Of a DNA stretch of 64,000 bases, positions 55,452 through 64,000 are shown in pieces. The stretch spans positions 310,001-374,000 of the forward strand of contig NZ_SLXS01000002.1 in NCBI RefSeq assembly GCF_004340785.1. The letters run 5' to 3'. The DNA comes from Tumebacillus sp. BK434. GTDB taxonomy: Bacteria; Bacillota; Bacilli; Tumebacillales; Tumebacillaceae. Each line of letters starts with the position of its first letter. Position 1 is the stretch's first letter. The notes beneath the pieces were generated by a model. It did no database searches. It had not been told where the DNA came from and worked only from the letters and a program-made list of their open reading frames with translations. The position numbers and the translations under genes are program-made.

Positions 55452-55550
55452 CCTGTATCTCCCCTGTCTCGATCACGTACTCTATGCTTTGATCTTAGGG
55501 AACACAGGTTGATGATGTCAAATGTTTTTAACAATAGTAAGGGTGTTGAG

Positions 55551-56111
55551 TTAAAACTGAAACCGGGCGTGCCCTTTGCCCGAAAAGTCTTCAACGCCTT
55601 CCAGCTTGAGCAGGGTCTCTTTGATCTGCAGGCCGCCGCGGAAGCCGGTCAGGGCGCTGTTCTTGCCGAGCACGCGGTGGCAGGGGACGATGATCGGGAT
55701 CGGGTTGGCTCCGTTAGCCGTACCGACGGCGCGCACCGCCTGCGGGCTGCCGATGGCGGCGGCGAGCTCGGAGTAGCTGCGAGTCTCGCCGAACGGGATC
55801 TCGGTCAGCGCCCGCCAGACCGAGGTCTGAAACGGGGTGCCGCGCAGGTCGAGCGGGAGGGTAAAAGCGGTGCGGCCGCCGGCGAAGTACTCGCCGAGCT
55901 GCGCGAGATAAGGTGCCATCTGCGCGGCGTCTTCGCATAGCGCGGCGCCGGGCAGCTTTTTCCCGACCCATGCCTGCAAGGCGTCAAACGACTCCTGCGG
56001 CCAGGTGATCCGGCACAGCCCTTGTTCGGTGGCGGCCAGATAGAGCGGGCGGTTCTGAAACGCGGGGTGGAAGAAAGCGGACCAGTAGACAGTTGTTTGG
56101 GGCTGGCTCAT
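55551..56111 (-). CDS. ogt: Methylated-DNA-protein cysteine methyltransferase
   Basis: 186 residues, site AAGGAG. The active-site motif PIPIIVPCHRVLGKN contains the acceptor Cys. The helix-turn-helix ALTEIPFGETRSYSELAAAIGSPQAVRAVGTANG lies before it. It removes alkyl groups from O6-guanine in DNA in a suicide reaction. Full length for Ogt/AdaB. Divergent from the iron transporter operon. Confidence 0.95.
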   Translation of the reverse strand: MSQPQTTVYWSAFFHPAFQNRPLYLAATEQGLCRITWPQESFDALQAWVGKKLPGAALCEDAAQMAPYLAQLGEYFAGGRTAFTLPLDLRGTPFQTSVWRALTEIPFGETRSYSELAAAIGSPQAVRAVGTANGANPIPIIVPCHRVLGKNSALTGFRGGLQIKETLLKLEGVEDFSGKGHARFQF

Positions 56112-56179
56112 ATGGGCATGGCTCCTTATTGGTTGAATTGAACTAATTTTCTATCATTCAAGTCAGAGAATAAAGCTTA

Positions 56180-56208
56180 TTGACGAGGTCAAGACGCTGG
56201 ACTATAAT
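56180..56208 (+). promoter_or_regulatory. SigA promoter of the ferric iron transporter
   Basis: TTGACG (56180-56185), 17-base spacer, TATAAT (56203-56208). The Fur box starts 16 bases downstream. Confidence 0.85.
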
Positions 56209-56223
56209 AGCACTTGTAGTCAG

Positions 56224-56238
56224 TGATAATGATTATCA
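56224..56238. promoter_or_regulatory. Fur box
   Basis: TGATAATGATTATCA, an exact 7-1-7 inverted repeat of the Fur consensus, just downstream of the transporter promoter. Iron-bound Fur should block transcription. Confidence 0.92.
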
Positions 56239-56273
56239 ATCGCAGATGTTGAATAAAGGAGCTAATACAACTT

Positions 56274-57347
56274 ATGAAACGCTACATGAAAATCCCGACG
56301 ATCTTGACCGCCGTGCTCTTCGCAGGCCTCTTGGCAGGCTGCGGCGCTGACACAGCGAACGATACGAAAGACGCAGCGTCCGATGCGAAAAAAGAACAGG
56401 TTGTAAATGTCTATACCGCGCGCAACTACGAAGCGGATGAAACGATCTACAAAGACTTCACCGCGGAGACCGGCATCAAGGTCAACCTCGTCGAAGGCAA
56501 AGCGGAAGAGCTGATTGAGCGCCTGAAGCGCGAAGGGCAAAACACGTCGGCCGACCTGTTTGTCACCGTCGACGGCGGCGTGCTGAACAACGCAAAGGAA
56601 GCGGGCGTACTGCAGCCGGTCGCATCGAAAAAAGTGGACGAGCAGGTGCCGGCAGAGCTGCGTGACGCTGACAACCAATGGATCGGCATCGCGACCCGCG
56701 CTCGCGTCATCGTCTATTCGAAAGACCGCGTGAAGCCGGAACAGCTGTCCACCTACGAAGATCTGGCCAGCGACAAGTGGAAAGGCAAGCTGCTCGTCCG
56801 CTCCTCGACGAGCCTGTACAATCAGTCGCTGGTCGCTTCGCTGCTCGAACTGAACGGCGAACAGAACGTGGAAGCGTGGGCGAAAGGCGTGGTCGGGAAC
56901 TTTGCCCGCAATCCGGAAGGCGGCGACCGCGACCAAGTGAAGGCGATCGCGGCAGGTGTTGGCGATGTGGCGATCATGAACACCTACTATGTCGGCGCGA
57001 TGCTGAACTCCAAAGAGCCGGAAGAAGTGAAAGCTGCACAAGGGGTCGGCGTCTTCTTCCCGAACCAGGAAACGACCGGCGCGCACGTGAACATCTCCGG
57101 CATGGGCTTGGCGAAACACAGCAAGAACAAGGAAAACGCCGTCAAGCTGATCGAATACATGACCGACGTCAAAGCGCAGACCATGATCACGCAAACCAAC
57201 TATGAGTTCCCGGTCAACGCGAAAGCGGAACTGCCGGAACTGCTGAAATCGTGGGGCGAGTTCAAAACCCAGAAGATCGATTTCTCCAAACTGGGCGCTC
57301 ATAACAAGCAGGCGCTCCTGATCATGAACAAAGTGGGCTGGAAGTAA
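56274..57347 (+). CDS. Ferric iron ABC transporter, substrate-binding lipoprotein
   Basis: 357 residues. The signal peptide ends in LLAGCGAD (lipobox). It matches the FbpA/FutA/Idi family: VVNVYTARNYEADETIYKDFTAETGIKV at the start of the mature domain, NTYYVGAML with the paired tyrosines that bind Fe(III), and LLVRSSTSLYNQSLV. It captures Fe3+ outside the membrane and passes it to the permease, whose gene overlaps by one base. Confidence 0.94.
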   Translation: MKRYMKIPTILTAVLFAGLLAGCGADTANDTKDAASDAKKEQVVNVYTARNYEADETIYKDFTAETGIKVNLVEGKAEELIERLKREGQNTSADLFVTVDGGVLNNAKEAGVLQPVASKKVDEQVPAELRDADNQWIGIATRARVIVYSKDRVKPEQLSTYEDLASDKWKGKLLVRSSTSLYNQSLVASLLELNGEQNVEAWAKGVVGNFARNPEGGDRDQVKAIAAGVGDVAIMNTYYVGAMLNSKEPEEVKAAQGVGVFFPNQETTGAHVNISGMGLAKHSKNKENAVKLIEYMTDVKAQTMITQTNYEFPVNAKAELPELLKSWGEFKTQKIDFSKLGAHNKQALLIMNKVGWK

Positions 57348-58990
57348 TGGCTGCTTGGCGGCGCAACTTCCGGAAATACGCAAACGGCTGGTGGTTGATC
57401 AGCCTGGCAGGGGTAGCAGTGATACTGTTACCCATTTTTTCCATTCTGCTGACGATGTTTTCTGCCCCCAGCGAAAACTGGGCGCACATCCGCGATTATC
57501 TGCTGGCCGACTATGTGCTGGAGACGTTGACGGTGGTCGGGCTGACCGCGCTGTTCACCACGCTGATCGGCGTGGGCCTGGCCTGGCTGGTCGCAGCGTA
57601 CGACTTCCCCGGCAAGCGATTCCTCCGCTGGGCGCTCGTGCTGCCCTTGGCGGTGCCGCCCTACATTGCGGCTTATACGTACAGCACGATGCTCAGCTAC
57701 ACCGGTCTCGTGCAGGTGACGCTCCGCGAGTGGGGCGTGGTGGTCAAGCCGGGACTGATCGACCTGTTGTCGATGCGCGGTGCCGTATTTATTTTCACGA
57801 TGTTTCTCTTTCCGTACGTCTATCTGATCACCCGCTCGTTTCTGGAGCGGCAGAGCGGCACGTATCTGGAAAATGCCCGGCTGCTTGGACGCGGCCCTTG
57901 GGCGATCTTCTTCCGCGTCGTGCTGCCGATCGCCCGCCCGGCGGTGATCGGCGGGGTGTCCCTGGTCGTGTTTGAAGTGATCAGCGACTATGGCGTCTCC
58001 AGCTATTTCGGCGTCAGCACGTTTTCGACGGCGATCTTCCAGACGTGGTTCGGCCTGTACGATCTCAACTCGGCCGTGCGGCTGGCCGCGTGGCTGATGG
58101 CGGGCTTGATCGGATTCTTTCTGATCGAGCGCATGCTGCGCCGGCAGCAGCGCTACAGCACCTCGACCGGCAAGCTCAATCCGCTCGTCCCGAAGCGCCT
58201 GCGCGGTGCTGGCGCCGCTTTGGCCACACTGTGCGCAGGGGGCGTATTTGCCGTTTCGTTCGCCATTCCCGTGCTGCAATTGATCCAGTGGGCGGTGCGG
58301 AGCTGGCAGGACGTCTGGAGCCCGGAATTTGTGCAGATGGCGCTGAACACCGTCCAAGTCGCAATGCTTGCCAGCGTGGCGGTCATCGTGCTGTCGGTGA
58401 TCGTCGCCAATGCGGCGCGCATGCAGAAAAACGGGATGACCTACGCCCTCTCCAAGCTGGTCACGGCCGGCTACTCGATTCCTGGCGCCATTCTCGCGAT
58501 CGGGACCTTGTCGCTGTTCATCTGGCTGGATGAAGTGCTGGCCCCATGCTATGCGGCGCTCGGGATGGAACAGGCGCCGATCGTGCTCAGCCTGTCGCTC
58601 GTGATGCTGGTCTTCGCCTATGTGGTGCGCTTTATGGCGACCGGGTATCAGGCGGTGGAGACCGGGTTCGAAAAGTCGGGGCCGAAGTACACGGAAGCGT
58701 CGCGGCTGCTCGGGCGGGGACTGACCGCCACCTTCTTCAAAGTCGATCTGCCGCTGGTGAAGGGGGCGGTGCTGAGCGGGGCGGTCTTGACGTTCGTCGA
58801 GATCATCAAGGAACTGCCCTTGGTGCTGCTCCTGCGCCCGTTTAATTTTGAGACCCTGGCGACCAAAACCTATCAATATGCCAGCGATGAACGCATCTTC
58901 GAAGCAGCGGTGCCGGCGATTTGCATCATTGCCGTAAGTTCGCTTTCGGTCGCTGTCTTTCATCAAATCGGAAAGCGGGTGGAGAAATGA
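57347..58990 (+). CDS. Ferric iron ABC transporter, two-domain permease
   Basis: 547 residues with about twelve helices in two homologous halves, as in FbpB/FutB. The EAA loops are YLENARLLGRGPWAIFFRVVLPIARPAVIGG and YTEASRLLGRGLTATFFKVDLPLVKGAVLSG. It starts at the last base of the binding-protein gene and overlaps the ATPase start (ATGA), so the three are translationally coupled. Confidence 0.95.
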   Translation: MAAWRRNFRKYANGWWLISLAGVAVILLPIFSILLTMFSAPSENWAHIRDYLLADYVLETLTVVGLTALFTTLIGVGLAWLVAAYDFPGKRFLRWALVLPLAVPPYIAAYTYSTMLSYTGLVQVTLREWGVVVKPGLIDLLSMRGAVFIFTMFLFPYVYLITRSFLERQSGTYLENARLLGRGPWAIFFRVVLPIARPAVIGGVSLVVFEVISDYGVSSYFGVSTFSTAIFQTWFGLYDLNSAVRLAAWLMAGLIGFFLIERMLRRQQRYSTSTGKLNPLVPKRLRGAGAALATLCAGGVFAVSFAIPVLQLIQWAVRSWQDVWSPEFVQMALNTVQVAMLASVAVIVLSVIVANAARMQKNGMTYALSKLVTAGYSIPGAILAIGTLSLFIWLDEVLAPCYAALGMEQAPIVLSLSLVMLVFAYVVRFMATGYQAVETGFEKSGPKYTEASRLLGRGLTATFFKVDLPLVKGAVLSGAVLTFVEIIKELPLVLLLRPFNFETLATKTYQYASDERIFEAAVPAICIIAVSSLSVAVFHQIGKRVEK

Positions 58991-59622
58991 GCATCGTGGA
59001 GACGCATAACCTTTCGTTTGCCTACGCCAAACGGCAGGCCAACATCTTGGACGGCGTGTCGATCTCGATCCAAAAAGGGGAGATCGTAGGCATTGCCGGA
59101 CCGAGCGGCAGCGGGAAAAGCACGCTGCTGCGCCTGATCGCAGGCCTCGAAACACCGCAGGCAGGCACGATCTCCATCCTGGGCCGCATCGTGACCGGAG
59201 CGGAAGCGTTCGTGCCGCCGGAACGGCGGGGCGTGGGCATGGTGTTTCAGGACTACGCCCTCTTCCCGCATCTGACGGTGGCGAAAAACGTGGAGTTCGG
59301 TCTCTACCGCCTCGGGCGGGAGGAGCGCAAAGCAAGGATGCAAGAGATGCTGGAGCTGGTCGAGCTGACCGGGTTCGAAAAGCGCTATCCGCATGAGCTC
59401 AGTGGCGGTCAGCAACAGCGCGTCGCCTTGGCGCGGGCGCTCGCTCCGCAGCCGGTCATCCTGCTGATGGATGAGCCGTTCAGCAACCTCGATGCCGGGC
59501 TGAAAGCGGCCATTCGCAGCGACCTGCGCGAGATCTTGAAAAAATCGGAGATGACCTGCTTGTTCGTCACGCATGACCAGCAGGACGTGGACGCCATCTG
59601 CGACCGCACGATCGAACTCTAG
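58987..59622 (+). CDS. Ferric iron ABC transporter, ATP-binding protein (short)
   Basis: 211 residues from ATG 58987. Walker A GPSGSGKST, signature LSGGQQQRVALARAL, Walker B ILLMDEPFSNLD and the H-loop FVTHDQQD are complete. It ends soon after the H-loop; the ~120-residue regulatory C-terminal domain of FbpC/PotA-type proteins is absent. No frameshifted remainder was seen downstream, so this may be a natural short form. Confidence 0.92.
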   Translation: MSIVETHNLSFAYAKRQANILDGVSISIQKGEIVGIAGPSGSGKSTLLRLIAGLETPQAGTISILGRIVTGAEAFVPPERRGVGMVFQDYALFPHLTVAKNVEFGLYRLGREERKARMQEMLELVELTGFEKRYPHELSGGQQQRVALARALAPQPVILLMDEPFSNLDAGLKAAIRSDLREILKKSEMTCLFVTHDQQDVDAICDRTIEL

Positions 59623-59804
59623 ACGGCTGGCAGCCTCTCGTCGTCCCGCCATCAGCTTCTCTTGGCTCACATTATAGACGGTCGCTCGGCTGCTGAGAAT
59701 AGAACGGGAATGGGACAGCAAGATTCCGACAGCGTGCGGGCGGACAACTGGCAGTCCCGGTTGTTGCATGCTAGACTGGGAATACTTGAGAGGAGTGCTT
59801 GCGG

Positions 59805-60443
59805 ATGAAGACCGAACTGTTTCAGTGCTTTGACGAACAGATGAACCCGACGGAGATCCTGCCGCGTCATGTGGTGCATCGCGAAGGGCACTGGCACCAG
59901 TCGATCCACTGCTGGGTCGGCGGGCGGGACGAGCAAGACGGGATCCCTTATCTTCTGGTGCAGAAAAGGCACCCTGACAAAGACACCTATCCGAACTATT
60001 ACGACATTTCGGCGGCCGGTCACTTGCTGGCCGGGGAGACGGTGGAGGACGGGCTGCGCGAAGTCAAGGAAGAGCTTGGCATCGACGTCGATCCGGCCAA
60101 GCTGACCTTCCTCGGCATGATCCAAGAAGGCGCGGTGATCCCGCCCGATCTGCTCGATAATGAATTTTGCTTCGTGTACTACTATGAGGCAAGCATGCCG
60201 TTTGCCGCGTTCTCCTTGCAGGAAGAGGAAGTCACCGGGCTGTACCGGATCGATTTGCAGGCGTTCCTCACCATGCTGGAGACGCGCGCCGGAAGCGCGC
60301 AAGCCACCGGGATCGAGCTTGCGGAACAAGGGAGCTGGGAGGCGGCGGAACGCACGATCACATTTGCCGACATGGTGCCGTTTTCGGAAGCGTACTACAA
60401 GTTTTTGATCCCGCATTTGCAAAAGTTCGGTCAAAGGACCTAG
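59805..60443 (+). CDS. NUDIX hydrolase, YfcD/IPP-isomerase-like
   Basis: 212 residues from ATG 59805 (GAGAGGAG site). The NUDIX box is GHLLAGETVEDGLREVKEELGI, matching G-x5-E-x7-REUxEExGU. The N-terminal layout (DEQMNPTEILPRHVVHREGHWHQSIHCWV) is that of the YfcD/Idi-1-type group, which act on diphosphate compounds. Substrate not determinable. It stands alone. Confidence 0.92.
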   Translation: MKTELFQCFDEQMNPTEILPRHVVHREGHWHQSIHCWVGGRDEQDGIPYLLVQKRHPDKDTYPNYYDISAAGHLLAGETVEDGLREVKEELGIDVDPAKLTFLGMIQEGAVIPPDLLDNEFCFVYYYEASMPFAAFSLQEEEVTGLYRIDLQAFLTMLETRAGSAQATGIELAEQGSWEAAERTITFADMVPFSEAYYKFLIPHLQKFGQRT

Positions 60444-60647
60444 TTCTTTCTATCTATTGAGATGCCATCTCCAACTTTGGACGTGGCATTTTAAGTTTTC
60501 TTACAGAATCGCGAAATAAAATCACCGATAAACTTCCAATTAATGCGATTATCCTAAATTTATGACATAATTAGTGTATGTTTGTCGAGAGAAATGTAGT
60601 ACGATAGAGTTATTAAACAAGACCTTGATTCAGAAGGGGGATGTCGA

Positions 60648-61424
60648 ATGAGTATTGATTTGCGTCAACAGGCAGAGACAAAGCTCATCGATCTGAGCAA
60701 AAAGGCTACGATCTCACTCTCCAAAAACGGATTGGGCGGTCAACGGGCCCGTGTAGCACTTTGTTTGGATATTTCCGCTTCCATGAATGGCTTGTACCGC
60801 TCTGGCATCGTTCAAGAAGTAACGGAGAAGTTGTTGGCGCTTGCCATGAACTTCGATGATAACGGTGCAGCCGATGTGTTTTTGTTTGGTGCTCGGCATC
60901 ATGAAATTGGTGAAATTGAGCAATCGAACTTCTATCAGTTTGTGGACCGGGAGATCACATCCCGCTTTCCCTTAGAAAACAGCACCAACTATGCAGGAGT
61001 CATCCGCAAGATCGCCGATCACTACTTCCCGGGCGCGCTGACTACCGTTGTGGAGAAAAAGGGCTTTCTGGGCATGGGTACGAAGAAAGCGCTTGCGGTG
61101 GATGTATCGAAGTATCGCGAAGCAGAGCCGGTGTATGTATTGTTTATCACCGACGGGGATAACTATGACAAGGCCGAAGCTACAGAAATTCTGACTGAAG
61201 TAGCGAAGTTGGGGATTTTTTGGCAGTTCGTCGGCGTAGGTGAAAGTTATTTTCACTATTTGGAGCAATTAGACAACCTGGCAGGTCGCTTTGTTGACAA
61301 TGCCAATTTCTTCAAGGTCTCATCTTTAGCTCAGCTTAGCGATGACCAGCTGTACGACCGCTTATTACATGAGTTTCCCGACTGGTTGCGAGAAGCCAAA
61401 GCGAAACGTCTGATCAAGGGTTAA
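60648..61424 (+). CDS. VWA-domain protein of the tellurite-resistance type (TerF/TerY-like)
   Basis: 258 residues, site AAGGGGG. VALCLDISASMNG gives the DxSxS metal-ion-dependent adhesion site of a von Willebrand A domain; Thr in STNYAG and Asp in FITDGD complete it. VWA proteins of Ter loci form complexes with TerD proteins in stress responses to tellurite, phage and DNA damage. It precedes four terD-family genes in the same direction. Confidence 0.88.
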   Translation: MSIDLRQQAETKLIDLSKKATISLSKNGLGGQRARVALCLDISASMNGLYRSGIVQEVTEKLLALAMNFDDNGAADVFLFGARHHEIGEIEQSNFYQFVDREITSRFPLENSTNYAGVIRKIADHYFPGALTTVVEKKGFLGMGTKKALAVDVSKYREAEPVYVLFITDGDNYDKAEATEILTEVAKLGIFWQFVGVGESYFHYLEQLDNLAGRFVDNANFFKVSSLAQLSDDQLYDRLLHEFPDWLREAKAKRLIKG

Positions 61425-61454
61425 ACGTTACGGATGGAAAGGAGGTGACCAAAG

Positions 61455-62051
61455 ATGGCGATCTCTCTGGTAAAGGGTCAGAAGATAGACCTGACGAAAT
61501 CGAATGCAGGTCTGACGAATTTGATCATTGGTCTGGGCTGGGACCCGGTTCAACCGAAAAAAGGACTTTTCGGCTTTATGAAGCCGGATGTGAATATCGA
61601 CTGCGATGCGTCTGCGCTGTTGCTCGACGTCAACGGAAGGTTGACCAAGGAAGAGAATCTGGTGTGCTTCTATAACCTGGCGAGCGGATGCCGTTCTGTC
61701 GTGCACTCCGGTGACAACCTGACCGGCGAAGGGGATGGCGATGACGAGCAGATCTTTGTCGATCTGAATCGAGTGCCGGCCGATGTGCACAAGATCTTGA
61801 TGGTGGTAAACATCTACGAATGTGAAAGCAGGAAGCAAGATTTTGGCTTGATCGAACGCGCTTTCATCCGTGTGGTCAACCGAGCCAACAACCAGGAACT
61901 GGTACGCTTCAATCTCTCGGACGACTATTCGGGGAAAACTGCGCTGATCGTGGCGGAAATTTACCGTCACAACGGGGAATGGAAGTTTAACGCGATTGGT
62001 GAAGGCGCATATGCCGCCCATATCAATCTGTTGGCAAGAAAGTACGTCTAA
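61455..62051 (+). CDS. TerD-family calcium-binding protein 1
   Basis: 198 residues behind AGGAGGTG. MAISLVKGQKIDLTK at the start and the Ca2+-binding acid loop [18 protein letters not shown] are TerD hallmarks. Compared with the next copies it has an insert (PVQPKKGLFGFMKPDVNID) and carries extra cysteines. It lies 30 bases after the VWA gene. Confidence 0.93.
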   Translation: MAISLVKGQKIDLTKSNAGLTNLIIGLGWDPVQPKKGLFGFMKPDVNIDCDASALLLDVNGRLTKEENLVCFYNLASGCRSVVHSGDNLTGEGDGDDEQIFVDLNRVPADVHKILMVVNIYECESRKQDFGLIERAFIRVVNRANNQELVRFNLSDDYSGKTALIVAEIYRHNGEWKFNAIGEGAYAAHINLLARKYV

Positions 62052-62087
62052 CCGCACTCAACTCGATAAGAAATGGGGAACTAGACA

Positions 62088-62669
62088 ATGGCAATTTCTC
62101 TTGCAAAAGGTCAAAAAGTCGACTTGACGAAATCGAATCCCGGTCTGACCAAGGTCGTCGTTGGCCTCGGATGGGATACGAACAAATATGACGGCGGCAA
62201 TGATTTTGACCTCGATGCTTCCGTTTTCTGTGTGAATGCAGCAGGTAAAGTGAATTCTGAGAAAGACTTCATTTTCTACAACAATGCGAAAAATGAAAAC
62301 GGGTCTGTGGTACATACGGGCGACAACCGCACCGGCGAAGGTGACGGCGATGACGAGCAAGTTGTTATTGAGCTGAGCTCCGTACCGGCAAACGTGGAAA
62401 AGCTTGCGTTTTGCATCACCATTCACGAAGCGGCTGCTCGTGGTCAGAATTTTGGACAAGTGTCGAACGCGTTTGCCCGCATCCTGAACGCAGAGAGCAA
62501 CGAAGAGCTGATTCGCTACGACCTGGGGGAAGATTTCTCGGTGGAGACGGCTGTCGTGGTCGGTGAATTGTACCGCCACAACGGGGAGTGGAAGTTTAAC
62601 GCGATCGGCAGCGGTTATAAAGACGGACTGGCCGGCTTGTGCCGTGATTACGGTCTGGATATTGGATAA
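62088..62669 (+). CDS. TerD-family calcium-binding protein 2
   Basis: 193 residues, the canonical TerD/TerE form: [34 protein letters not shown], and the calcium site [18 protein letters not shown]. The highest similarity is to copy 3. Acts in the cytoplasm or at the membrane in chemical-stress defence; biochemical role is still unclear for the family. Confidence 0.95.
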   Translation: MAISLAKGQKVDLTKSNPGLTKVVVGLGWDTNKYDGGNDFDLDASVFCVNAAGKVNSEKDFIFYNNAKNENGSVVHTGDNRTGEGDGDDEQVVIELSSVPANVEKLAFCITIHEAAARGQNFGQVSNAFARILNAESNEELIRYDLGEDFSVETAVVVGELYRHNGEWKFNAIGSGYKDGLAGLCRDYGLDIG

Positions 62670-62722
62670 ATGGGCATCTTAAACGTCAGATTCGTTTGAA
62701 TTACGGAGAGCGAGGGATATCC

Positions 62723-63304
62723 ATGACGATTAGCCTTGCCAAAGGGCAGAGAATTGATCTTACCAAGACCAATCCGGGCTTGAGAAAAGCGATCATCGGG
62801 TTGGGCTGGGACACAAACAAGTACACCGGCGGCCATGATTTCGATTTGGACGCTTCCGCCTTTTTGCTGCATGAAGACGGCAAGGCGAAAGGCATTCAGG
62901 ATTTCATCTTTTACAACAATCTGATCGGCGGGAACGGTTCGGTGGAACATACCGGTGATAACCGGACCGGAGAAGGCGACGGGGATGATGAGCAGATCAA
63001 AGTAGATCTGAGTCTCGTTCCGTCCAACATTCATCGCATTGGCATTACCGTCACCGTACATGATGCAAATGCACGCGGGCAGAATTTTGGTCAGGTCTCG
63101 AATGCGTTTGTGCGCATCGTGGACGAGGAAACGAACCAGGAAGTACTGCGTTACGATCTGGGGGAAGAGTTCTCGGTCGAGACGGCGGTTGTCATTTGCG
63201 AACTGTATCGTCACGGAGGCGAGTGGAAATTCCAGGCGATCGGCAGTGGATTCTCCGGAGGGCTGCAAGCACTCTGCAGAAACTACGGTTTGGACGCCGA
63301 ATGA
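62723..63304 (+). CDS. TerD-family calcium-binding protein 3
   Basis: 193 residues from ATG 62723 (CGAGGGA site). [33 protein letters not shown] and [18 protein letters not shown] are visible. Nearly the same length and layout as copy 2, a recent tandem duplication by appearance. Confidence 0.95.
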   Translation: MTISLAKGQRIDLTKTNPGLRKAIIGLGWDTNKYTGGHDFDLDASAFLLHEDGKAKGIQDFIFYNNLIGGNGSVEHTGDNRTGEGDGDDEQIKVDLSLVPSNIHRIGITVTVHDANARGQNFGQVSNAFVRIVDEETNQEVLRYDLGEEFSVETAVVICELYRHGGEWKFQAIGSGFSGGLQALCRNYGLDAE

Positions 63305-63369
63305 CGATCATCGCGGGGATGGCCGGTGTTTCGGCCACCCCTGCATTACGATTGGAAGGGTGATTGGCT

Positions 63370-64000
63370 ATGGCGATTACAGTCGTGAAAGGCCAGCGCG
63401 CCGATTTGACCAAGCTGGTACCAGGGTTGTCGCAGATCACCGTTGGGATCGGATGGCACGGCCCTGCAGAATTTGAATTTGATACGTCCGCATTTCTGTT
63501 AGGAAGCAATGGGAAAGTTTCGAAAGATGAAGACCTGATTTTTTACAACAATCCGTCTACCGCCTTTATCACTTACCAAGATCGGCAAATCCAAGGAGAT
63601 CAGCGACAGTTCAGCATGAACCTGAGCCTGATCCCGTCAACTATAGAAAAGATCGCATTTTCCCTGACCATTTACGAGGGGGAGAAGCGCGGTCAAAACT
63701 TTCACTCGGTGCGCAGCCTCTACATCCGCGTTGCAAACGAACGGACAGGGGAAGAGCTGTTGAGGTTCCATCTCGAGAATACATCCTTTACTTCGGAGAC
63801 GGCTGTCGTCATTGGCGAATTGTATCGGCATCAGGGTGACTGGAAGTTTAATGCGATCGGTTCCGGCTTCGCGGATGGACTGCAAGCGTTATGCAGCAAT
63901 TTTGGCATCGAAGTGCAAGAGCAGCCGAAACAAACCCTTCCGCCTGAACCGAAGCCTAAGCCAATACCGCCTGAACCCAAGCCAGTACCGCCTGAGCCCA
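63370..64000 (+). CDS. TerD-family protein 4 with proline-rich tail (partial, cut by window end)
   Basis: 210 residues are visible from ATG 63370 (GGAAGGG site) and the frame is still open at 64000. MAITVVKGQRADLTKLVPGL and VVIGELYRHQGDWKFNAIG are TerD-like. The calcium loop is degenerate: DRQIQGDQRQFSM replaces the DNxTGxGxGDDE pattern, so calcium binding is doubtful. From about residue 190 the chain becomes a repeat of PPEPKPKPI / PPEPKPVPP, a proline-rich linker that probably leads to another domain outside the window. Confidence 0.9.
   Translation, partial: MAITVVKGQRADLTKLVPGLSQITVGIGWHGPAEFEFDTSAFLLGSNGKVSKDEDLIFYNNPSTAFITYQDRQIQGDQRQFSMNLSLIPSTIEKIAFSLTIYEGEKRGQNFHSVRSLYIRVANERTGEELLRFHLENTSFTSETAVVIGELYRHQGDWKFNAIGSGFADGLQALCSNFGIEVQEQPKQTLPPEPKPKPIPPEPKPVPPEP

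Noticed and set aside
53466..55940. Plus-strand frame of ~820 codons opposite the AKR and ogt genes
   Set aside because: Both opposite-strand genes have intact motifs and ribosome binding sites; this frame has none.
57428..59335. Minus-strand frame of ~630 codons across the iron permease and ATPase genes
   Set aside because: Antisense to recognised ABC transporter genes; no motifs of its own.

Overview
The window looks like the chromosome of a spore-forming, Gram-positive Bacillota bacterium of the Alicyclobacillaceae/Paenibacillaceae type; a Tumebacillus- or Brevibacillus-like organism is my best guess, not a proof. Reasons: strong AGGAGG-type ribosome binding sites, frequent TTG/GTG starts, SigA-type TTGACA-17-TATAAT promoters, many intrinsic terminators, lipoproteins with LxGC lipoboxes, and a CstR/CsoR-type repressor. 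No rRNA, tRNA or CRISPR array was seen. Base composition changes along the window. Positions 1-17 kb are AT-rich and full of broken genes and insertion sequences. 17-29.5 kb is intermediate. 29.8-59.7 kb is GC-rich and dense. 60-64 kb is intermediate again.

1-16 kb is accessory DNA. After a decayed TPR-type gene comes a tight two-gene operon: a 1934-residue P-loop ATPase and a 385-residue protein whose C-terminus carries an RNMLAH (R-x4-H) motif like HEPN ribonucleases. I read this as a candidate anti-phage or abortive-infection system. It is followed by an IS3 remnant, an MFS fragment, and an IS21 element precisely nested in the istB of an older, frameshifted IS21. A sigma-like factor with an unknown partner and an unrecognised divergent gene follow.

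17-24.5 kb holds envelope genes (two PAP2 phosphatases, a DedA-PAP2 fusion with a degenerate PAP2 site), an ECF sigma/anti-sigma/membrane-protein operon, an MFS pump and a chromate transporter.

25.1-29.5 kb is a complete small thiazole/oxazole-modified peptide (TOMM, YcaO-type RiPP) cluster. It has a 39-residue precursor with a Cys-Cys-Cys core, an ocin-ThiF-like cyclodehydratase partner, YcaO, a SagB-type dehydrogenase and an MFS exporter. It is followed by a one-module NRPS (C-A-T-C*) whose last C domain has lost its catalytic histidines.

34.5-53.3 kb is rich in efflux and regulation: AraC, TetR/MMPL (with a 22-Gln tract), several DHA2 pumps, LysE, MarR, and CstR/TauE. It includes an operon that looks like a rifampin-phosphotransferase/PEP-synthase-type enzyme split into two genes and translationally coupled to an MFS pump. 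Two orphan class I lanthipeptide precursors (36.7 and 53.2 kb) share the FDLDVQV leader motif and near-identical promoter layout, but no lanthionine synthetase lies in the window.

53.4-60.4 kb has a 686-residue protein in which a GNRA-type N-terminal segment typical of contractile-injection/toxin-associated proteins precedes an intact aldo/keto reductase, then an Ogt methyltransferase, a Fur-box-controlled ferric iron ABC transporter and a NUDIX hydrolase. 60.6-64 kb is a tellurite-resistance/stress array: a VWA protein and four TerD-family genes, the last with a proline-rich tail and cut by the window end.
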